From Pochonia chlamydosporia 170 (taxonomy: Eukaryota; Ascomycota; Sordariomycetes; Hypocreales; Clavicipitaceae), in assembly GCF_001653235.2 (NCBI RefSeq), contig NC_035792.1:1-64000 (forward strand): DNA of 64,000 bases, given 5' to 3'. Both the position numbers and the translations under genes were made by a program. This document shows positions 12,238-23,290 of this stretch, piece after piece (within the stretch, counting starts at the first letter, position 1; each line of letters begins with the position of its first letter). The notes under the pieces are model-generated. The model was not told where the DNA came from, made no database searches, and saw only the letters and a program-made list of their open reading frames with translations.

Positions 12238-13001
12238 GTTACGTCTACGGTGCTAGGGATCTTATCGAGAGAGTGTGGTCAAGAAGGGACCAGTCAGAAG
12301 GCACAGGAGCAATTGTAAACTGGGAGCGAATACGATGCTACGAGATGCAAGGGCTTGTGGTATTCTAGGCGACCAGTTCCGTAACAAACGAATCAATCAG
12401 GTTTTGATTGTTGTCTTGGTGTGTCCTAACTCAGATCTTAATTCCATGGTCTTATGCCTTAAAGAGCAATCCGTATTTATCTAGTAGCACTGTAAACACA
12501 GACTATTAGTCATTTCGCCAAAGCGACATACCGCAACATCATTCCTGAGTCTTTAATTAGTGTACAGGCACCGTACTAGTTGGGTATTTATACGAAAGTA
12601 TGTTAATAGCACCCTCAGTTCTGTTCTCTTGCAGTCTGGATGAGCCTGCACCTGATGTTTCTTCTGCGTACACTGACAAGTCCATACGGATCATTAATAG
12701 CAAGAACTGGCGAGAGATGTAGAAAACAAAATGCTAACGACGTTCCCCATCTATGTAAACTGTACGGGAATTACGTCGAAGTCGTGACGCGTGTCGTCAG
12801 ACAAAATACAGTTGCGTGATATCTCCAGTGTCTCATGATATGGTGGGACTCAGATGGAGCCAGTTCTGATGTTCTGATGTATCAATGCCGGCGCTTAGGT
12901 AGCCACAAGAAGGAATAACCGCAGCGGGAACGGCAAAAAGCAAAGAGAAACAGGGGTGTGAGGTTCCTCTATGACATTCCGACCCAGAACTCTCGTAACC
13001 T
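12238..13001. other. No recognised feature
   Basis: Between hAT-A and the amidohydrolase remnant only short frames occur on either strand. No repeat ends, RNA gene or domain could be recognised. Confidence 0.4.
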
Positions 13002-13560
13002 TTACCTGAGTAGCCTCCCCGCGTTGCTATATCTGACGGCCTGAGCCTTCTTTGGGTCGCCAAAGACCGCCTCAACATCCGCGTCAAAGGCGGATATTCC
13101 TGCTGCTGCGGCCGCTAAAGGCGTAAACGGAATATCGGATCCCCCACATGATATGTGTATGATCAACCTATGGCAGCAATGATGGAATAGCTGAGTCGAC
13201 TGGCCAGGGTCCGGCAAGGTCGGCTTTTCGCGAGTATCGCTTCCATGGATGATCGCGTCAAGTTGAGGTGGGGATACAAAGTACTGTATCCAACAATCCG
13301 ATCCAAAGTGGGGATGAGGCCGCCGCCAGCATGGGGAATGATCCATCTGAGGCGTGAGAATCGGGTTGGTATTTCGGAGTAGAATAGGTCTGCGAAAGTG
13401 CCAGCTGTGTCGAAAGGGAAGTCGAGCGTTGGCGCCGCAAATTGTCTGGCTGCCACCGGTCTATTGAGGGACTGCCATTCCTTCTGCGTGATTGTTGGAG
13501 CTTCTGCGGTGCTGTCATATTCCACTTCAATCATTTTTATAATGAGTGAAGGTGACGGCT
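13002..13560 (-). pseudogene. Amidohydrolase-family gene, C-terminal half, broken
   Basis: On the minus strand the text follows the metal-dependent amidohydrolase (ACMSD-like) family: LDFPFDTAGTFADLFYSEIP, RWIIPHAGGGLIPTLDRI with the active-site-type His, and GYSTLYPHLNLT. A frame change leads to DLAGPWPVDSAIPSLL, which ends in a stop. A further shift leads to GGSDIPFTPLAAAAAGISAF and a normal C-terminus (FGDPKKAQAVRYSNAGRLL). Enzymes of this family hydrolyse or decarboxylate small cyclic or aromatic substrates; the substrate here is unknown. The N-terminal half, including the first metal-binding HxH region, is missing. At least two frameshifts and one stop make it a dead remnant. Confidence 0.7.
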
Positions 13561-14340
13561 TGCGAATAGCTTCAAAATTGAGTCTAATCCGTATAAGTGA
13601 TATGGCTGGGTTTTGTATGGGCTGGTGGATTTTTTGCTGTCCCAAAGGGTGGTCCGTCCGAAAGGGTGGTGGGGTATGGTAGACATGGATAATAGGGTAG
13701 AAAGTGATAGCAAAAACCTGAAGGATTGGTAGTCTAGGCAGACAGAAGGTACTGAACATCTTTGGGCAACTTGGAGAGCATGTCAACAAAAAGAACGCGC
13801 TCTATTGCTGAGCAATTATACCCACTTATATCACACAGGGATAGAGGACCGAAGGATTCTATTGCCAGTTTCAGGAGCTCGAACACAGCTCAACTGTGCA
13901 GCCCTTCCCTTCCCAACATGCTCACCCGCAGCTACGATGGTGTTTTGAAGGACAGTGCCCCTTGCGTCTCGTTTACGCACCAGACAAAATAGTCAGAGCT
14001 TCTTTCATAACCGATATGCTTTTGAGATTTCACTCTGTCACAGAGCTTACGGCGCAAAGAGCTATTGTTCAACCACACACTACCTTGCGTCGCATTAATT
14101 AACCTGTTACAGCTATGTTCGGATGGTCCGCACCTATTGGTAAAGCTCTGCTTTAATCGTTGCTGTGTGTTGTAGGGTATTCTCTCACCTGAAATGAGCA
14201 CCTTGGTGTGTTACGAACCAGGTCGATGGAATGTAGGGGATCCACTTCAACCTCTGCAGGATCGAATGTGCGAAGCACTAAGTCACCGTCTTGAGGAGGT
14301 CTGAAGAAAGGAAACAATGGGCTAGGCGTCTAAATGAGTC
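13561..14340. other. No recognised gene
   Basis: Short overlapping frames only; no domain, repeat boundary or consistent exon chain between the amidohydrolase remnant and bZIP-A copy 2. Confidence 0.4.
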
Positions 14341-15320
14341 GAAATATCTGCTAAACTGTGAAAATCTCTCTATACTCAGCTCTTCCACTGAAGCCCCTCA
14401 ACTCAAAGTGTTCCAAAGGGAGTAATTCGTCTACTCAATCCCTCCTTTCCCGGCATCGATCATGTACTCCTCTCCGCCTCCACGTGTTCAAGAACCTGAG
14501 GAGCACCGGCAATTTCATGTTCACGATTCCATCACCACACTAATGAATGCTCCAGGCGTGTGCGTTGATCGGCATTTCCGTGTTGTCGTTGGTTATCCGT
14601 GAACATTGTCGTACCGGAAATCTCAGCCGATGATGATAGAGTGTTAAATGTGGACGCATTGCTAGGTCCACTGACCTGCTGATATGTCCATGGACCAGGA
14701 AGTGCCGATACCGCAGGACTGGGAAACTGGGGTTGCCTTTTGTTGACTTGGTGTGGGTCACGTCCCGAGACATTTTTAGGCAGCTGAGTCGCTGCGTAGT
14801 GGCACGGGCCGTGCCACTGGGTATATAGATGTATGAGAGCTGTCAGCCAGACTTTAATAGAAGTAAGTTCAATCACAACACCTTTCGACATGGTATAACT
14901 CTTGGAACGGTTCCCACGACATGACGGCATTTTTAAATGTTAGACAAGTCCGAAGGTAGACAATCTCAGCGGTCAATGCTTGGTTTTGCGAGGTCAATTC
15001 TTTTACCACTTGGTCACTGGCAGTCTGCGATTCCAGCTCTCTGACCGCGAATTCAAGTCGTGCGATGTATTGCTTGGTTCTCTGTCGAGCCGCGCGCTGG
15101 GTTATTCGATCCTGAGTTCGTTTGCGTTCTAATTTCTCCGGAGTTAATTTAGCGGTCTGGCGAGATCCTTGCGGAAGATTAGCAACGAATGAGCCTTGCA
15201 CACCTTTTCATCATACAAAATCAGGGCGAGCCCAAAAACATTGTCAAAGTGTTGTGAATCCTTACTTTTACGCTGAGGAGTGCAGCTTGCTGGCGTGGGT
15301 GACAGACATCCCAGTAATGA
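14341..15320 (-). pseudogene. bZIP-A copy 2, split by a solo LTR
   Basis: The minus strand carries the same exon/intron segment as copy 1: the GTAAGG intron, the RTQDRITQRAARQRTKQY basic region and zipper, then a Pro/Ser-rich tail ending in LEHSLVW and a stop. Two lesions are visible. The start ATG of copy 1 corresponds to CTG here, and a 140-bp element (14741-14880) splits the frame after FQELYHVER. Flanking sequence on both sides also matches copy 1, so the duplication covered roughly 1 kb. Because it lacks the 765-bp element seen downstream of copy 1, it predates that insertion or escaped it. Confidence 0.75.
14741..14880 (+). mobile_element. Solo LTR-like element, 140 bp, with CCTTT duplication
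   Basis: Begins TGTTGACTTGG and ends AATCACAACA (TG...CA with TGTTG/CAACA inverted ends). It is flanked by perfect 5-bp duplications, CCTTT at 14736-14740 and 14881-14885. bZIP-A copy 3 shows the unoccupied site (GGTGCCTTTCGACATGG). A TATATAG motif lies about two-thirds in. A second copy is at 56054-56167. Size and target duplication fit the solo LTR of a very small LTR retrotransposon; orientation is arbitrary. Confidence 0.75.
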
Positions 15321-15672
15321 ATAATTACTACCTTAAACAATGAGACGGCGATTTCACCACCGGTTGTGGTGGTTTTGCCCACCAAGGCTGGTGGACAATT
15401 TGCCCAGAATCCAGCGCCGCTTTAAGACCTTGTCGCTACTTCACCTGGTGGGGCCATTGCACCAACCAGCACCATGTACCTCTAAAGTCCCCTTTCACCC
15501 CATCAACGGCTCAAGCTCTTGACGTAAGCCCTCCGGGCAAGCACTCGACGTCAAGACTACGTTCTCGAAACCACCTTTCGAACACCCCATACGAAGGCAC
15601 AACCACCAAATATGGCGGCATTCCACGGATCGTACTTGAGGGGTACTCGCCCCGCCTCAAGAGTGGTTGGGA
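15321..15672. other. Upstream region of the recombinase gene
   Basis: No gene recognised. Because Starship captains usually lie near the 5' edge of their element, this stretch is where a boundary repeat would be sought; I could not identify one by eye. Confidence 0.3.
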
Positions 15673-18254
15673 ATGCAGCATTTGTCTTCCTCTTTGCTGC
15701 TGACACTCGCCACGCCCAACCGACTTGCTACCGCCTGGAATCGGAAGCTTCCGGCCGTGACACGTCGAGCACACACTTCCGCTCCATCTTACGACTCAGA
15801 CGCCTCGTACTCCCCTGAGGACGATGATGTCGAAGATGAACTGTTTGACCAGAATGATGCCGAACACTCAGAATTGGAAACAGAGGCGACGGATGTCGAA
15901 GATTTAAGCCTTGATGACGAGGATGACTGCGACGATATCGACGTCGATGATCAGGTTCAGTTCTTCGGAGGAAACCTTCATCCCCCGGAGTACTACCGAC
16001 ACGCTGTTGAGAGTTTCAACGAGGGCGCCTACGAAACTCAGGACTACAGTGACGGTAGCTTGCTTCTCCTTGACGCCTGTGAGGAGCAATGGCGCCAGTA
16101 TGCACCCCACCATATAACTTCCTTCTCATGATTAGCTGCTAATTTGTCTGCTCCTCGCCCTCTAGATACTGCAAAATGCTGGAGCGCGACCCTCAAAGCT
16201 GTTTTGAGTCTATCTCCGAGTCTAACGCCCTATGCCTCCTCTATAACTTTTTTGACTGGTCGCTCAATCAGAAAATCGGCAAGGACGGAAGGAAGAAGAG
16301 AGGAACCAAGAAGAGCAGCTCCCTGGGCACGTACTGGAAAGTCTTCCGTCTCGTCCACGAGAGAGCCACGGGAATCAGGCTTGATCCGAAGCTGAATCGG
16401 CGTATGCACAAGGTACGGCCAATCCCCGCCGACGCGAATGCAGGTGGCTAACCGAGTAGGTGCTCCGAGATCTCGCCAAAAAACATGGCTTAAGCGACGA
16501 GAAACGTGCGAATCGTTGTATGACAATCGAAGACCTTAAAAAGCAAATCGAGACGACAATCAGCACAACTAAGAAGTCGTTCAAGCTAGGAGAGCTGCGC
16601 ATTCTTGCTGTTCTATTTCTCCTCCTCCTCGCACCCGCTGGTGCAAGCCCTACGTCGATTTTGCGTATGCGGTTTGGAGATATCCGGCTCGTGCTGGCGA
16701 GGGACCCAGAAGGTGGGCCACACAATATTCTAATCAGATTCACACTGGCCTTCACGAAGACATATCTTGGGGTCAAAGACGCGTAAGGAGGCAAACACCT
16801 TGCTTTTTATCCTTTTTGAAACAAATTATTAACATAGCGTAGAAAAACTCACCCTGTCCCTGAGAACCTGTATGATCCTTCCTTGCTACTTAGTCCGCAT
16901 GTCTTTTTACTCGGCATTTTGTTCCGCCATCGTGCGTTCCGTGCCACAAGCCTCACCTCTCCCGCACAACTGGCTAATCTCGACATTCACCCGCAAGAGC
17001 AAGAGTTGCCTCTGCCATTGAGAGATGAATTGAAAGAGACACACATATTTCGTCGGGCTGTGAAAAACCTGACTGGTTTTGAGTTGTCTCAGGATAAGCC
17101 CATCTCCTACCAGATGGTTGCACAGTGGATCAAAAGAGTCGGCGAAGTCTTAGGGTTAGAGTATCCCACTATTCCCTACAACCTACGCTATAACGCGGCA
17201 AATGAATTCGACCGGAGCGGTAAGTCCCGACCAATCCCTAGTTATGTACTTCAAGCTTACTCCAGTCCCAGCCGATATAAGCGAGGCGCTGCGAAATCTT
17301 GCCATGGGTCATGCCAATTCGACACCATTCCAGCGTCACTACTTGGGCCGGGAAATTGGCGCAGATACATGGGCTATTCTCCGGCGACAAAAACCACAGC
17401 AAGCCTTAATTATGCAGGCCTGCAGTGTCGGTCACTCGATAAGCAAACGACGGCCCACGGATCTCACACCTGAACAATTAGTATCCGTGAACAATGACGC
17501 CGTAATTAAACGGCTAGAGCGTGACCTGCGACGCCATCGTCAGGGGTCGGAGAAGTACATCGAGCTGCGCCGTGAGTTGCGAAATGAGAAGCAAAGGCTG
17601 AAGAGACAACTGAAGCAGAAAGTTCGGGATGAATGGACCGCCGAACAGGCTGTCGACGACATCGAGCGGCAGTTGCGAGGTGTCGGTTTTGCTCAGGAGG
17701 CTGCGGACACAACTGTCTCTCCTCAGCGACCAGCTCAAAGAAGACTCATGGAGGCTCTCACTGCTCCCCTTGGCAATACACTCGAGGGTCAATATCGGCG
17801 AAGAGACAGCGCCATTAGCGCCATCATGGCTTATTGCGTGGTTGAGGAGGGGCAGACCATCCAGCGCCGTACACCGTCTGTCGAGTCCAGGTCGACCTTT
17901 ATATCTGAACCACCAGTGAGAAGCCCTCAGCACATGGCTCTGTTGTCTGTCTTTGTCAAGAATGAGAAGGAGAGACCGAGAAGGTGCTTCATTTGTGTTG
18001 GCAAAGCACTCACCCTGGCTCCTGATGATGTGGCTGTGGAGGATCTCGTACATCAGTTCTATACTCCGGGGGACCTAAATAAGCACTTCCGTCGCAGCCA
18101 TCTCAGCAATATGCAAAAGGACGATAAGATAGAGTGCCCAGCTTGCTGCATACCACTCGAACATAAGCAGCACTTGCTGACCCATGCTCAAATAGTTCAT
18201 GGGATTCATCTGCGTCATCAGCACCATGTTGAAACTGATGGGGTCGTATTTTGA
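15673..18254 (+). CDS. DUF3435 tyrosine recombinase (Starship captain-like)
   Basis: Five exons, 15673-16097, 16166-16412, 16460-16782, 16843-17219 and 17266-18254, join without a stop into 786 residues. Introns are 68, 47, 60 and 46 bp with GTATGC, GTACGG, GTAAGG and GTAAGT donors. An acidic N-terminal stretch (residues about 45-95) precedes FGGNLHPPEYY. The recombinase core follows: FFDWSLNQKIGKDGRKKRGT, LGELRILAVLFLLLLAPAG, FGDIRLVLARDPEGGPH, YNLRYNAANEF (Arg447), GHANSTPFQRHYLGRE (His473, Tyr483). The C-terminus is basic and coiled (540-600), ending in two Cys/His clusters (RRCFICVGKA...YTPGDLNKHFRRSHL; CPACCIPLEHKQHLLTHAQIVHG). DUF3435 proteins mobilise Starship giant transposons or are relatives of those captains. 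Oddity: the position where relatives have Arg (GARP/GSRP) is Ser287 in GASP. Start chosen at the first in-frame ATG. Confidence 0.85.
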
Positions 18255-18557
18255 CTCAGTTGCACTTTCTGTTATTCAATCCATTTTAATAATTTAGATA
18301 GTCAAATCATCTCAATGTACAAATTCCTGTATCAGGTTATCCTTCTGAGCCATGCTTGCGAATTCACGGAGCTCTGTCTCAGCTTATGCATTTTGCAAGT
18401 GTGCTTTGCATGCGCCTAAATATGTTCCCGTTAATTGCTCTCTTCATTCACATTGTATCATTTAGCCTAGCTAGCTTAGTCGTTACTATCACTACTACCT
18501 CGCATGAGTCTTGTTTTCCCCCGCCTCCACCATTTCACTTTTACCAATAGAGATCAG

Positions 18558-18927
18558 ATGGACCCGTCCCACCCAGGAGTCACTCCAGAGCCTAGGAGGC
18601 TCATTGCCCTTTACGACATTCATATTTGTCGGGTGAGTGACATCGTAACCGACTAGCATTGTCTTCCCTTCCTTCAGGAGACCAGGGTCATTGCTAAGCT
18701 TGTGATTGACACCACCAGACTTGAGATTGATCTTGAGACCAACGTTGCTGTTTCGGCGGCAGATGGCGGGGCTGCGATCCTGAATTTGCAGGTTTGAGAC
18801 TTCGATCTCGAATCTTCGAATCGCAATTCAATGATCTGGTTTCCAGATATTGATCCTTGGTGGGGCAAGACATGCCACACAGCGAACGTCTCAAGTTGAG
18901 AGCTTAGCTCTTAATTCCAAAAATTGA
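18558..18927 (+). CDS. Possible small three-exon gene downstream of the recombinase
   Basis: ATG 18558 opens exon 18558-18632 (25 codons, MDPSHPGVTPEPRRLIALYD and onward), followed by a GTGAGT...CTTCAG intron of 45 bp. Exon 18678-18791 (38 codons: ETRVIAKLVIDTTRLEIDLE, then TNVAVSAADGGAAILNLQ) precedes a 55-bp intron with a weak GTTTGA donor. Exon 18847-18927 ends the frame at TGA. Phases agree at both joins, giving 89 residues. I do not recognise the product. It is on the same strand as the recombinase, about 300 bp past its stop. The clean phase agreement supports a real gene; small size and one weak donor argue for caution. Confidence 0.4.
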
Positions 18928-19035
18928 GTTCTGTGCGCTGGAAGTGACGACCCAAAATCTCAAACCTCAAATCTCAACAATTGAAGGTTACGCGAAATGT
19001 AGACCATAAAATAATAAAAGCCGCGCCACGTTCGA

Positions 19036-19480
19036 TCAGTGGATGTTCAAAGTCGGCAACCTCCAAAGCGCTAGCACTCTATTCTTGACCACCGGCCACA
19101 CGTGCTTCCAGACCACCACGGGCAGGCCATCTTCGCCTGGCGCTTTCCACGGCTTAGCTGTTTTAAGTTGACGTTCTATATCCTCCATCGTGAGGTCTGG
19201 CATCGGCCCCGCTGCCCTTTGCGGTCGGGCTCCTTCATCCTCAATCCTTTCCGGGAGGGGCGGAAAGAAGGTGTTCAATAGTTCCTCCGCCTGTTCTTTA
19301 CTGTCGAGTGTACGCGATCCATCGGTCCTGACGAGCTCCGGCACTTTGTCGAACACCACATCTTTGCCAGATGTGAGGTATCTTGCTGCTTGCCAAACGT
19401 TGTCGTTGTCGGCAAGGAGCTTATCCCAGTGGGACCTCAAGCGAAAGGGCAGCACAATTTGTACCTGTGTTGGTAGTTTG
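19036..19480 (-). pseudogene. Tad-like LINE, reverse-transcriptase N-terminal fragment
   Basis: The minus strand reads WDKLLADNDNVWQAARYLTS, then a linker, then LKTAKPWKAPGEDGLPVVVW, the start of the non-LTR reverse-transcriptase domain in fungal Tad/I-type LINEs. The frame departs into unrelated residues after VKNRVLALWR, so the element is cut within finger/palm sequence. No endonuclease domain, poly-A tail or target duplication was found. It could belong to the same family as the 42276-43576 fragment, but the two cover different domains and cannot be compared directly. Confidence 0.65.
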
Positions 19481-19698
19481 ACGTACAGTTCAGCCCGAAA
19501 TGGCCTACAGCGTAAAATGCACAAAGAAATCTACTTGGTACTTAGCTGTACACGTACGTCGAAGCGAGTTGACACTGGTAGAGCCCCAAAGTGAAATTTT
19601 ATCGGTCAGTAACTAGGTGTTATGCTATATCATGATCGTTTCCCCTTCATCCCTCCGTGGCAAAAGTTACGAAAGACATGAATTAGGAAGTGAGTGCT

Positions 19699-20169
19699 TT
19701 AATTGCTGCATACATCTGATATCCCGCGATGGGAAAGCTCGATCACTATAACTCTCCCTGAGCTGCATCCAATAGCGATGGTTGATCCTGATACAGTTGA
19801 GCAAGTAGGACGAAACTCTATCGGTAGCCAGAGGATATTTTCTTCATTAAATGTCACGCAGCGTTTATCTGGGCTGATGCCATAGCCAGTGCGACGCGCG
19901 AGCCCATTGGCAGGAGGTTCTGGAGTATCTGTAGAAATCTCCGAAACAGTCATGCCCCAAACCATATGCCTACCTACAGATGTGCTGAGAATCGCCTGGA
20001 GCCGAAGATTCTGTTTTATCACAGGTAGAATAATGACCAGAGTAGAGCGCGAAAGGCTGATCGAAACGCTAGAATTCATGCCCGAGCATTGAGAAAGCGT
20101 GGAAGACGCCTCGTAAAGAGCAATGACTGGGAAATAACGATACTGAGAACCAGCTCCAACTTGTCTCAA
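19699..20169 (-). pseudogene. Fragment of an NLR/WD-repeat-type protein C-terminus
   Basis: The minus-strand frame ends with KRCVTFNEENILWLPIEFRP, then STVSGSTIAIGCSSGRVIVI and a short tail. This resembles the terminal blade of fungal NACHT-WD40 proteins, where ILWLPPEYRP and IAIGCxSGRV recur; the match is from memory, not a search. The upstream half (RYFPVIALYEASSTLSQCSG) is not recognisable and no ATG-led full gene is present. Such proteins act in heterokaryon incompatibility or other recognition. As preserved this is a remnant. Confidence 0.4.
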
Positions 20170-21380
20170 TTCATCCTGGCGGAGCTAGCTCGGCAAGAGA
20201 ATGCACTGCTGGACGTTCCAGAAGGCACAGGGCAATCTCAATGGAGAACCGTCACGAGCTAAAATTAGAAGCAATGGAGGTGTTTGGTGTAGCAAGCGCT
20301 CAAGCCTCCGACCCCCCACTGTCCTTGTGTTAACACCACTGCCCCAGTTCTTGACGAAGCAAGCCACATTCAGTTAGTTCTGTTTCAGTGAGGTTCCACC
20401 GATTACGCTGGTCGCGTTGCGTATTAATAGTCCAGACCTGAGGTGTAATTACCCCTCGTCAAAGCGCAGGAGACTGAATTAAGATTCGGGATGCCCAGAC
20501 GATCAATATAAACTTCGTTTTAAGTCAGCGGGTGATCTTCACCACCAGATTGTGATTGGCTCTCACCGACGCTGTCGGTGAGGACCTCTGGCATGGATTT
20601 GTCCCGAGCGTGCCCGAATGAGTGAGTGTCCATATATCGTCTTCGGCCATTGGCACTACAAATTTCCGCGTTTATGTCGGCGAGATCGGGACCAGGCATC
20701 ATGGGAAGGAGGCTGGGGCTGAGCTGCCTTAGAAGGTTGGCGCAGTACAGGCACATGTCGGCGAAATCACTAATGCCGAAAGCCACGGCGGGACTTTGCA
20801 ACCGCACAGCGTCAGTTTCGGGAGATTGCCGACCAGTGAGTCGAATTGCCTGAAGTTATCCACATCGTTAGTAGGCAGCAGTGCTGTTAACGGTCTACGT
20901 GAACTCGAGCTGCTTTATTGACACATGCAGAGTGGCATGGCTCTTTGTGCGGCACTGTGGCAACGACTCGGCGGACCGCTGCCTAGCAAGGTGGGGTCGT
21001 CGAGCCCTCCCAACTCTGAAGAAATTGATAATTTGCACGGCAGTCAGCCACTTTGGCAGCCACACAGGGAGGGAGGGCGTAAGCTGGAATAATTTTCTGG
21101 GGTGCAAGGGGTTGAAAGTCAAATCGTTTGGGAGTTTATGGCACGTGGCGCTATTGCCGGGGGTAATCAATTTGTGCGTGAATATATGACGCGTGGCTTC
21201 GCCATCGACTTGAACAGGCAAACCGAATGCGGACAGGAATGATTGTGGGCGGCTTGTTCACAAAGCGTATATCATCTTTTCAATTGCCTTCCTCGCCAGA
21301 TTTGCGCCGATTGTTCCGCCGTCCGCCCGGTCCGGTTGCCAACCTAGTGCGCCGTTTTTGTATTTCCGCAGAGCTCCATC
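20170..21380. other. Unassigned stretch before the ankyrin remnant
   Basis: A 95-codon minus-strand frame (20807-20520: SDFADMCLYCANLLRQLSPS) reads like protein and may be another piece of a decayed gene, but I cannot name it. The rest has no recognisable coding sequence. A plausible intron acceptor (TTTCCGCAG) ends at about 21370, just before the ankyrin ATG. Confidence 0.3.
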
Positions 21381-21951
21381 ATGGGGAAAGAAGACGAGGA
21401 GTTGATGAGGCTTGTTCTGTCAAACAAGCGCATTCCGCCGAACCCCAGAGACTGCGAATGGCGGACGCCGCTATCCCGTGCGGCTGGCGGCGGACAAGAA
21501 ACAGCTGTCAAGCTCCTGCTCTCCCGACAAGACGTCGAGGCAGACTTGAAGGACGGGGATGGTCGGACACCACTATCCCATGCGGCTCACGGCGGACATG
21601 AAGCGGTTGTCAAGCTCTTGCTGGACCGGCAGGACGTCGAAGCGGACTCGAAGGACGGGGATGACCGGACGCCACTATCCTATGCGGCTGGTGGCGGACA
21701 CGAAAGAGCTGTCAAGCTCCTGCTATGCCGAAAAGACGTCGAGGCAGACTCGAAGGATTATGAAGATAGGACCCCCCTATCCCATGCAGCCGAGCGCGGA
21801 CACGAAGCGGTTGTCAAGCTCCTGAACCGGGGGTAAGTCGAAGTGGACTCGAAGGACGGAGATAGTCGGACACCGCTATCCTATGCGGCCGGAGGTGGAC
21901 ATGAAGCGGTGGTGTGTTTAGCCGCCGAATGGGTGGATGATCCGGGTGAAT
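21381..21951 (+). pseudogene. Ankyrin-repeat protein remnant
   Basis: From ATG 21381 five to six ankyrin units of 34 residues follow, each built as D-x-x-x-R-T-P-L-S-x-A-A-x-x-G-H-E-x-A-V-K-L-L-L and linked by a DVEAD(S/L)KDGD spacer. A TAA at 21834-21836 replaces the residue after LLNRG; the same frame continues through another unit (VDSKDGDSRTPLSYAAGGGH) before fading near 21951. The units are very similar to each other, indicating recent tandem amplification. Such arrays often form the C-terminus of fungal NACHT or other STAND proteins, but no upstream domain remains. It may be a short truncated protein or a pseudogene. Confidence 0.65.
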
Positions 21952-22079
21952 GAAGATGTCGAATAGATCGATCTTGTACAGTTAGACGTGGACTCGCCAT
22001 TGCCAGGCTGGTACATTAGGGACAGCTTTTGAGCTCCTTCTGCAATACAGAATTACTCCTTACCACACTGCTCCCAGAG

Positions 22080-22331
22080 ACGACCGCAGCCCGGGGGCCA
22101 GCGATATTCAAAGCTCATTAAGAACCTTGTGCAAACAGTGCATGGTGTGAAGCTGCGGAAGTGACCGGCTAGCAAGTCACTGAGACCAAGGCCACCGAGC
22201 CTGCCTCAGCCGCCGCCGCCGCCGCCAATGGCAATGACACTGAGACTTAGCCTGCTGAGGGCGGTGCCGCGCATGAGAAGAAGAGCCACCTGAGTGTCAT
22301 GTTCAGCAAGCTAAAGTCCAAGTTGAAATAA
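22080..22331 (+). pseudogene. Decayed 3' exon with alanine run, unrecognised
   Basis: One frame reads LIKNLVQTVHGVKL, then a stop, an Ala-rich linker encoded by a GCC repeat (ATEPASAAAAAAANGNDTET), another stop, and HEKKSHLSVMFSKLKSKLK before the terminal TAA at 22329-22331. Continuity across the two stops suggests the end of a real but dead protein. I cannot name the family. Confidence 0.35.
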
Positions 22332-23176
22332 ATTTGCGCTGCGGGTTGTGGAAATATAGCAAACATAATGAGGATTGGAGGGACTTTATGATACGGTGCT
22401 ATTTGGCAGCGTACTCATGTGCCCTCGCGACTCCCTCCCGGCTGATTTTTAAGACCAACCACAAAGCGGCCGATGGCACGAATCAATTCTTTAGCACTAG
22501 TACTACATTACATACATACACGTATCTTTGCGATATGTTTCGTGCACAGTCATACGTAGTCGTAAAGTTGTTTCTAGATGGATGATTAAGTCATCGTTCG
22601 CCGATAAGATCAAGCCGCCTCTTTTTGTTTGACTCGCCTCACTTCAGTAGATATCCTGTTTGGTCGCCAGCACTATGAACAGTTGGATGCTTCCGATGTG
22701 TCTCAGCACAGTCGCCTTTACTAGGTATTTTACGGCGTTGAAAGAGCATAGGCCAATCCGCGGCAGTATCCTATTTCACTACAGGCTACAATCGACCTAA
22801 CAGATACAGCTGTTAAGTAGGCTTTGTAGGACCAAGGCTATCCTATCATGAAGACGTAACCCGATTGGAGGTCACTACCGTAAGACCTACAATCACAACA
22901 TCTGTTATCCCTCGCGCGACCTCCACCACCGCCCATACAAATAGGCCAAATATTCCTTGGCAGGCGGTGTCATGGGTTTCGTGGATCACGAGGGAAGTAA
23001 AATACACACAGCCCTTTACGATTGCGTTGGTAACCTTCACCCCATGCTAAGAAGAGCTTCCGGTATCTTGTATTTCCTTTTGAGACGCCCTGCGAAGTTA
23101 AACAGTATAACAATGTAATGGAGAATAAAGTGAACAAAAAAAAATAGTCTAGTAATAGTTATAATCGGGCAACGAG
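22332..23176. other. No recognised gene
   Basis: Short frames only. An A-rich patch lies near 23130. No repeat termini were identified apart from the stem-loop repeat that follows. Confidence 0.35.
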
Positions 23177-23290
23177 AGACTCTTGATTTTCTATCTAAAA
23201 GAATGGAATCATACGAAATTATATACTTATTGGAATACTGCTGCTTACGCAGCAGTATTACGATTTCCTATTGCCACTTTGCCACGCTCG
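23177..23290 (+). repeat. Dispersed stem-loop repeat, copy 1
   Basis: Begins GACTCTTGATTTTCTA, passes GGAATCATACGAA and contains the perfect hairpin ACTGCTGC-TTAC-GCAGCAGT. A complement copy is at 57722-57836, a partial copy at 58035-58125 and a related block at 61325-61418. It lies at the 3' end of the MULE and overlaps its last codons, so it may be part of that element's terminus. Confidence 0.55.

Noticed and set aside
9579..12245. 8-bp target duplication for hAT-A
   Set aside because: CTTGGAGT and GTTACGTC do not match, so a single clean insertion cannot be claimed.
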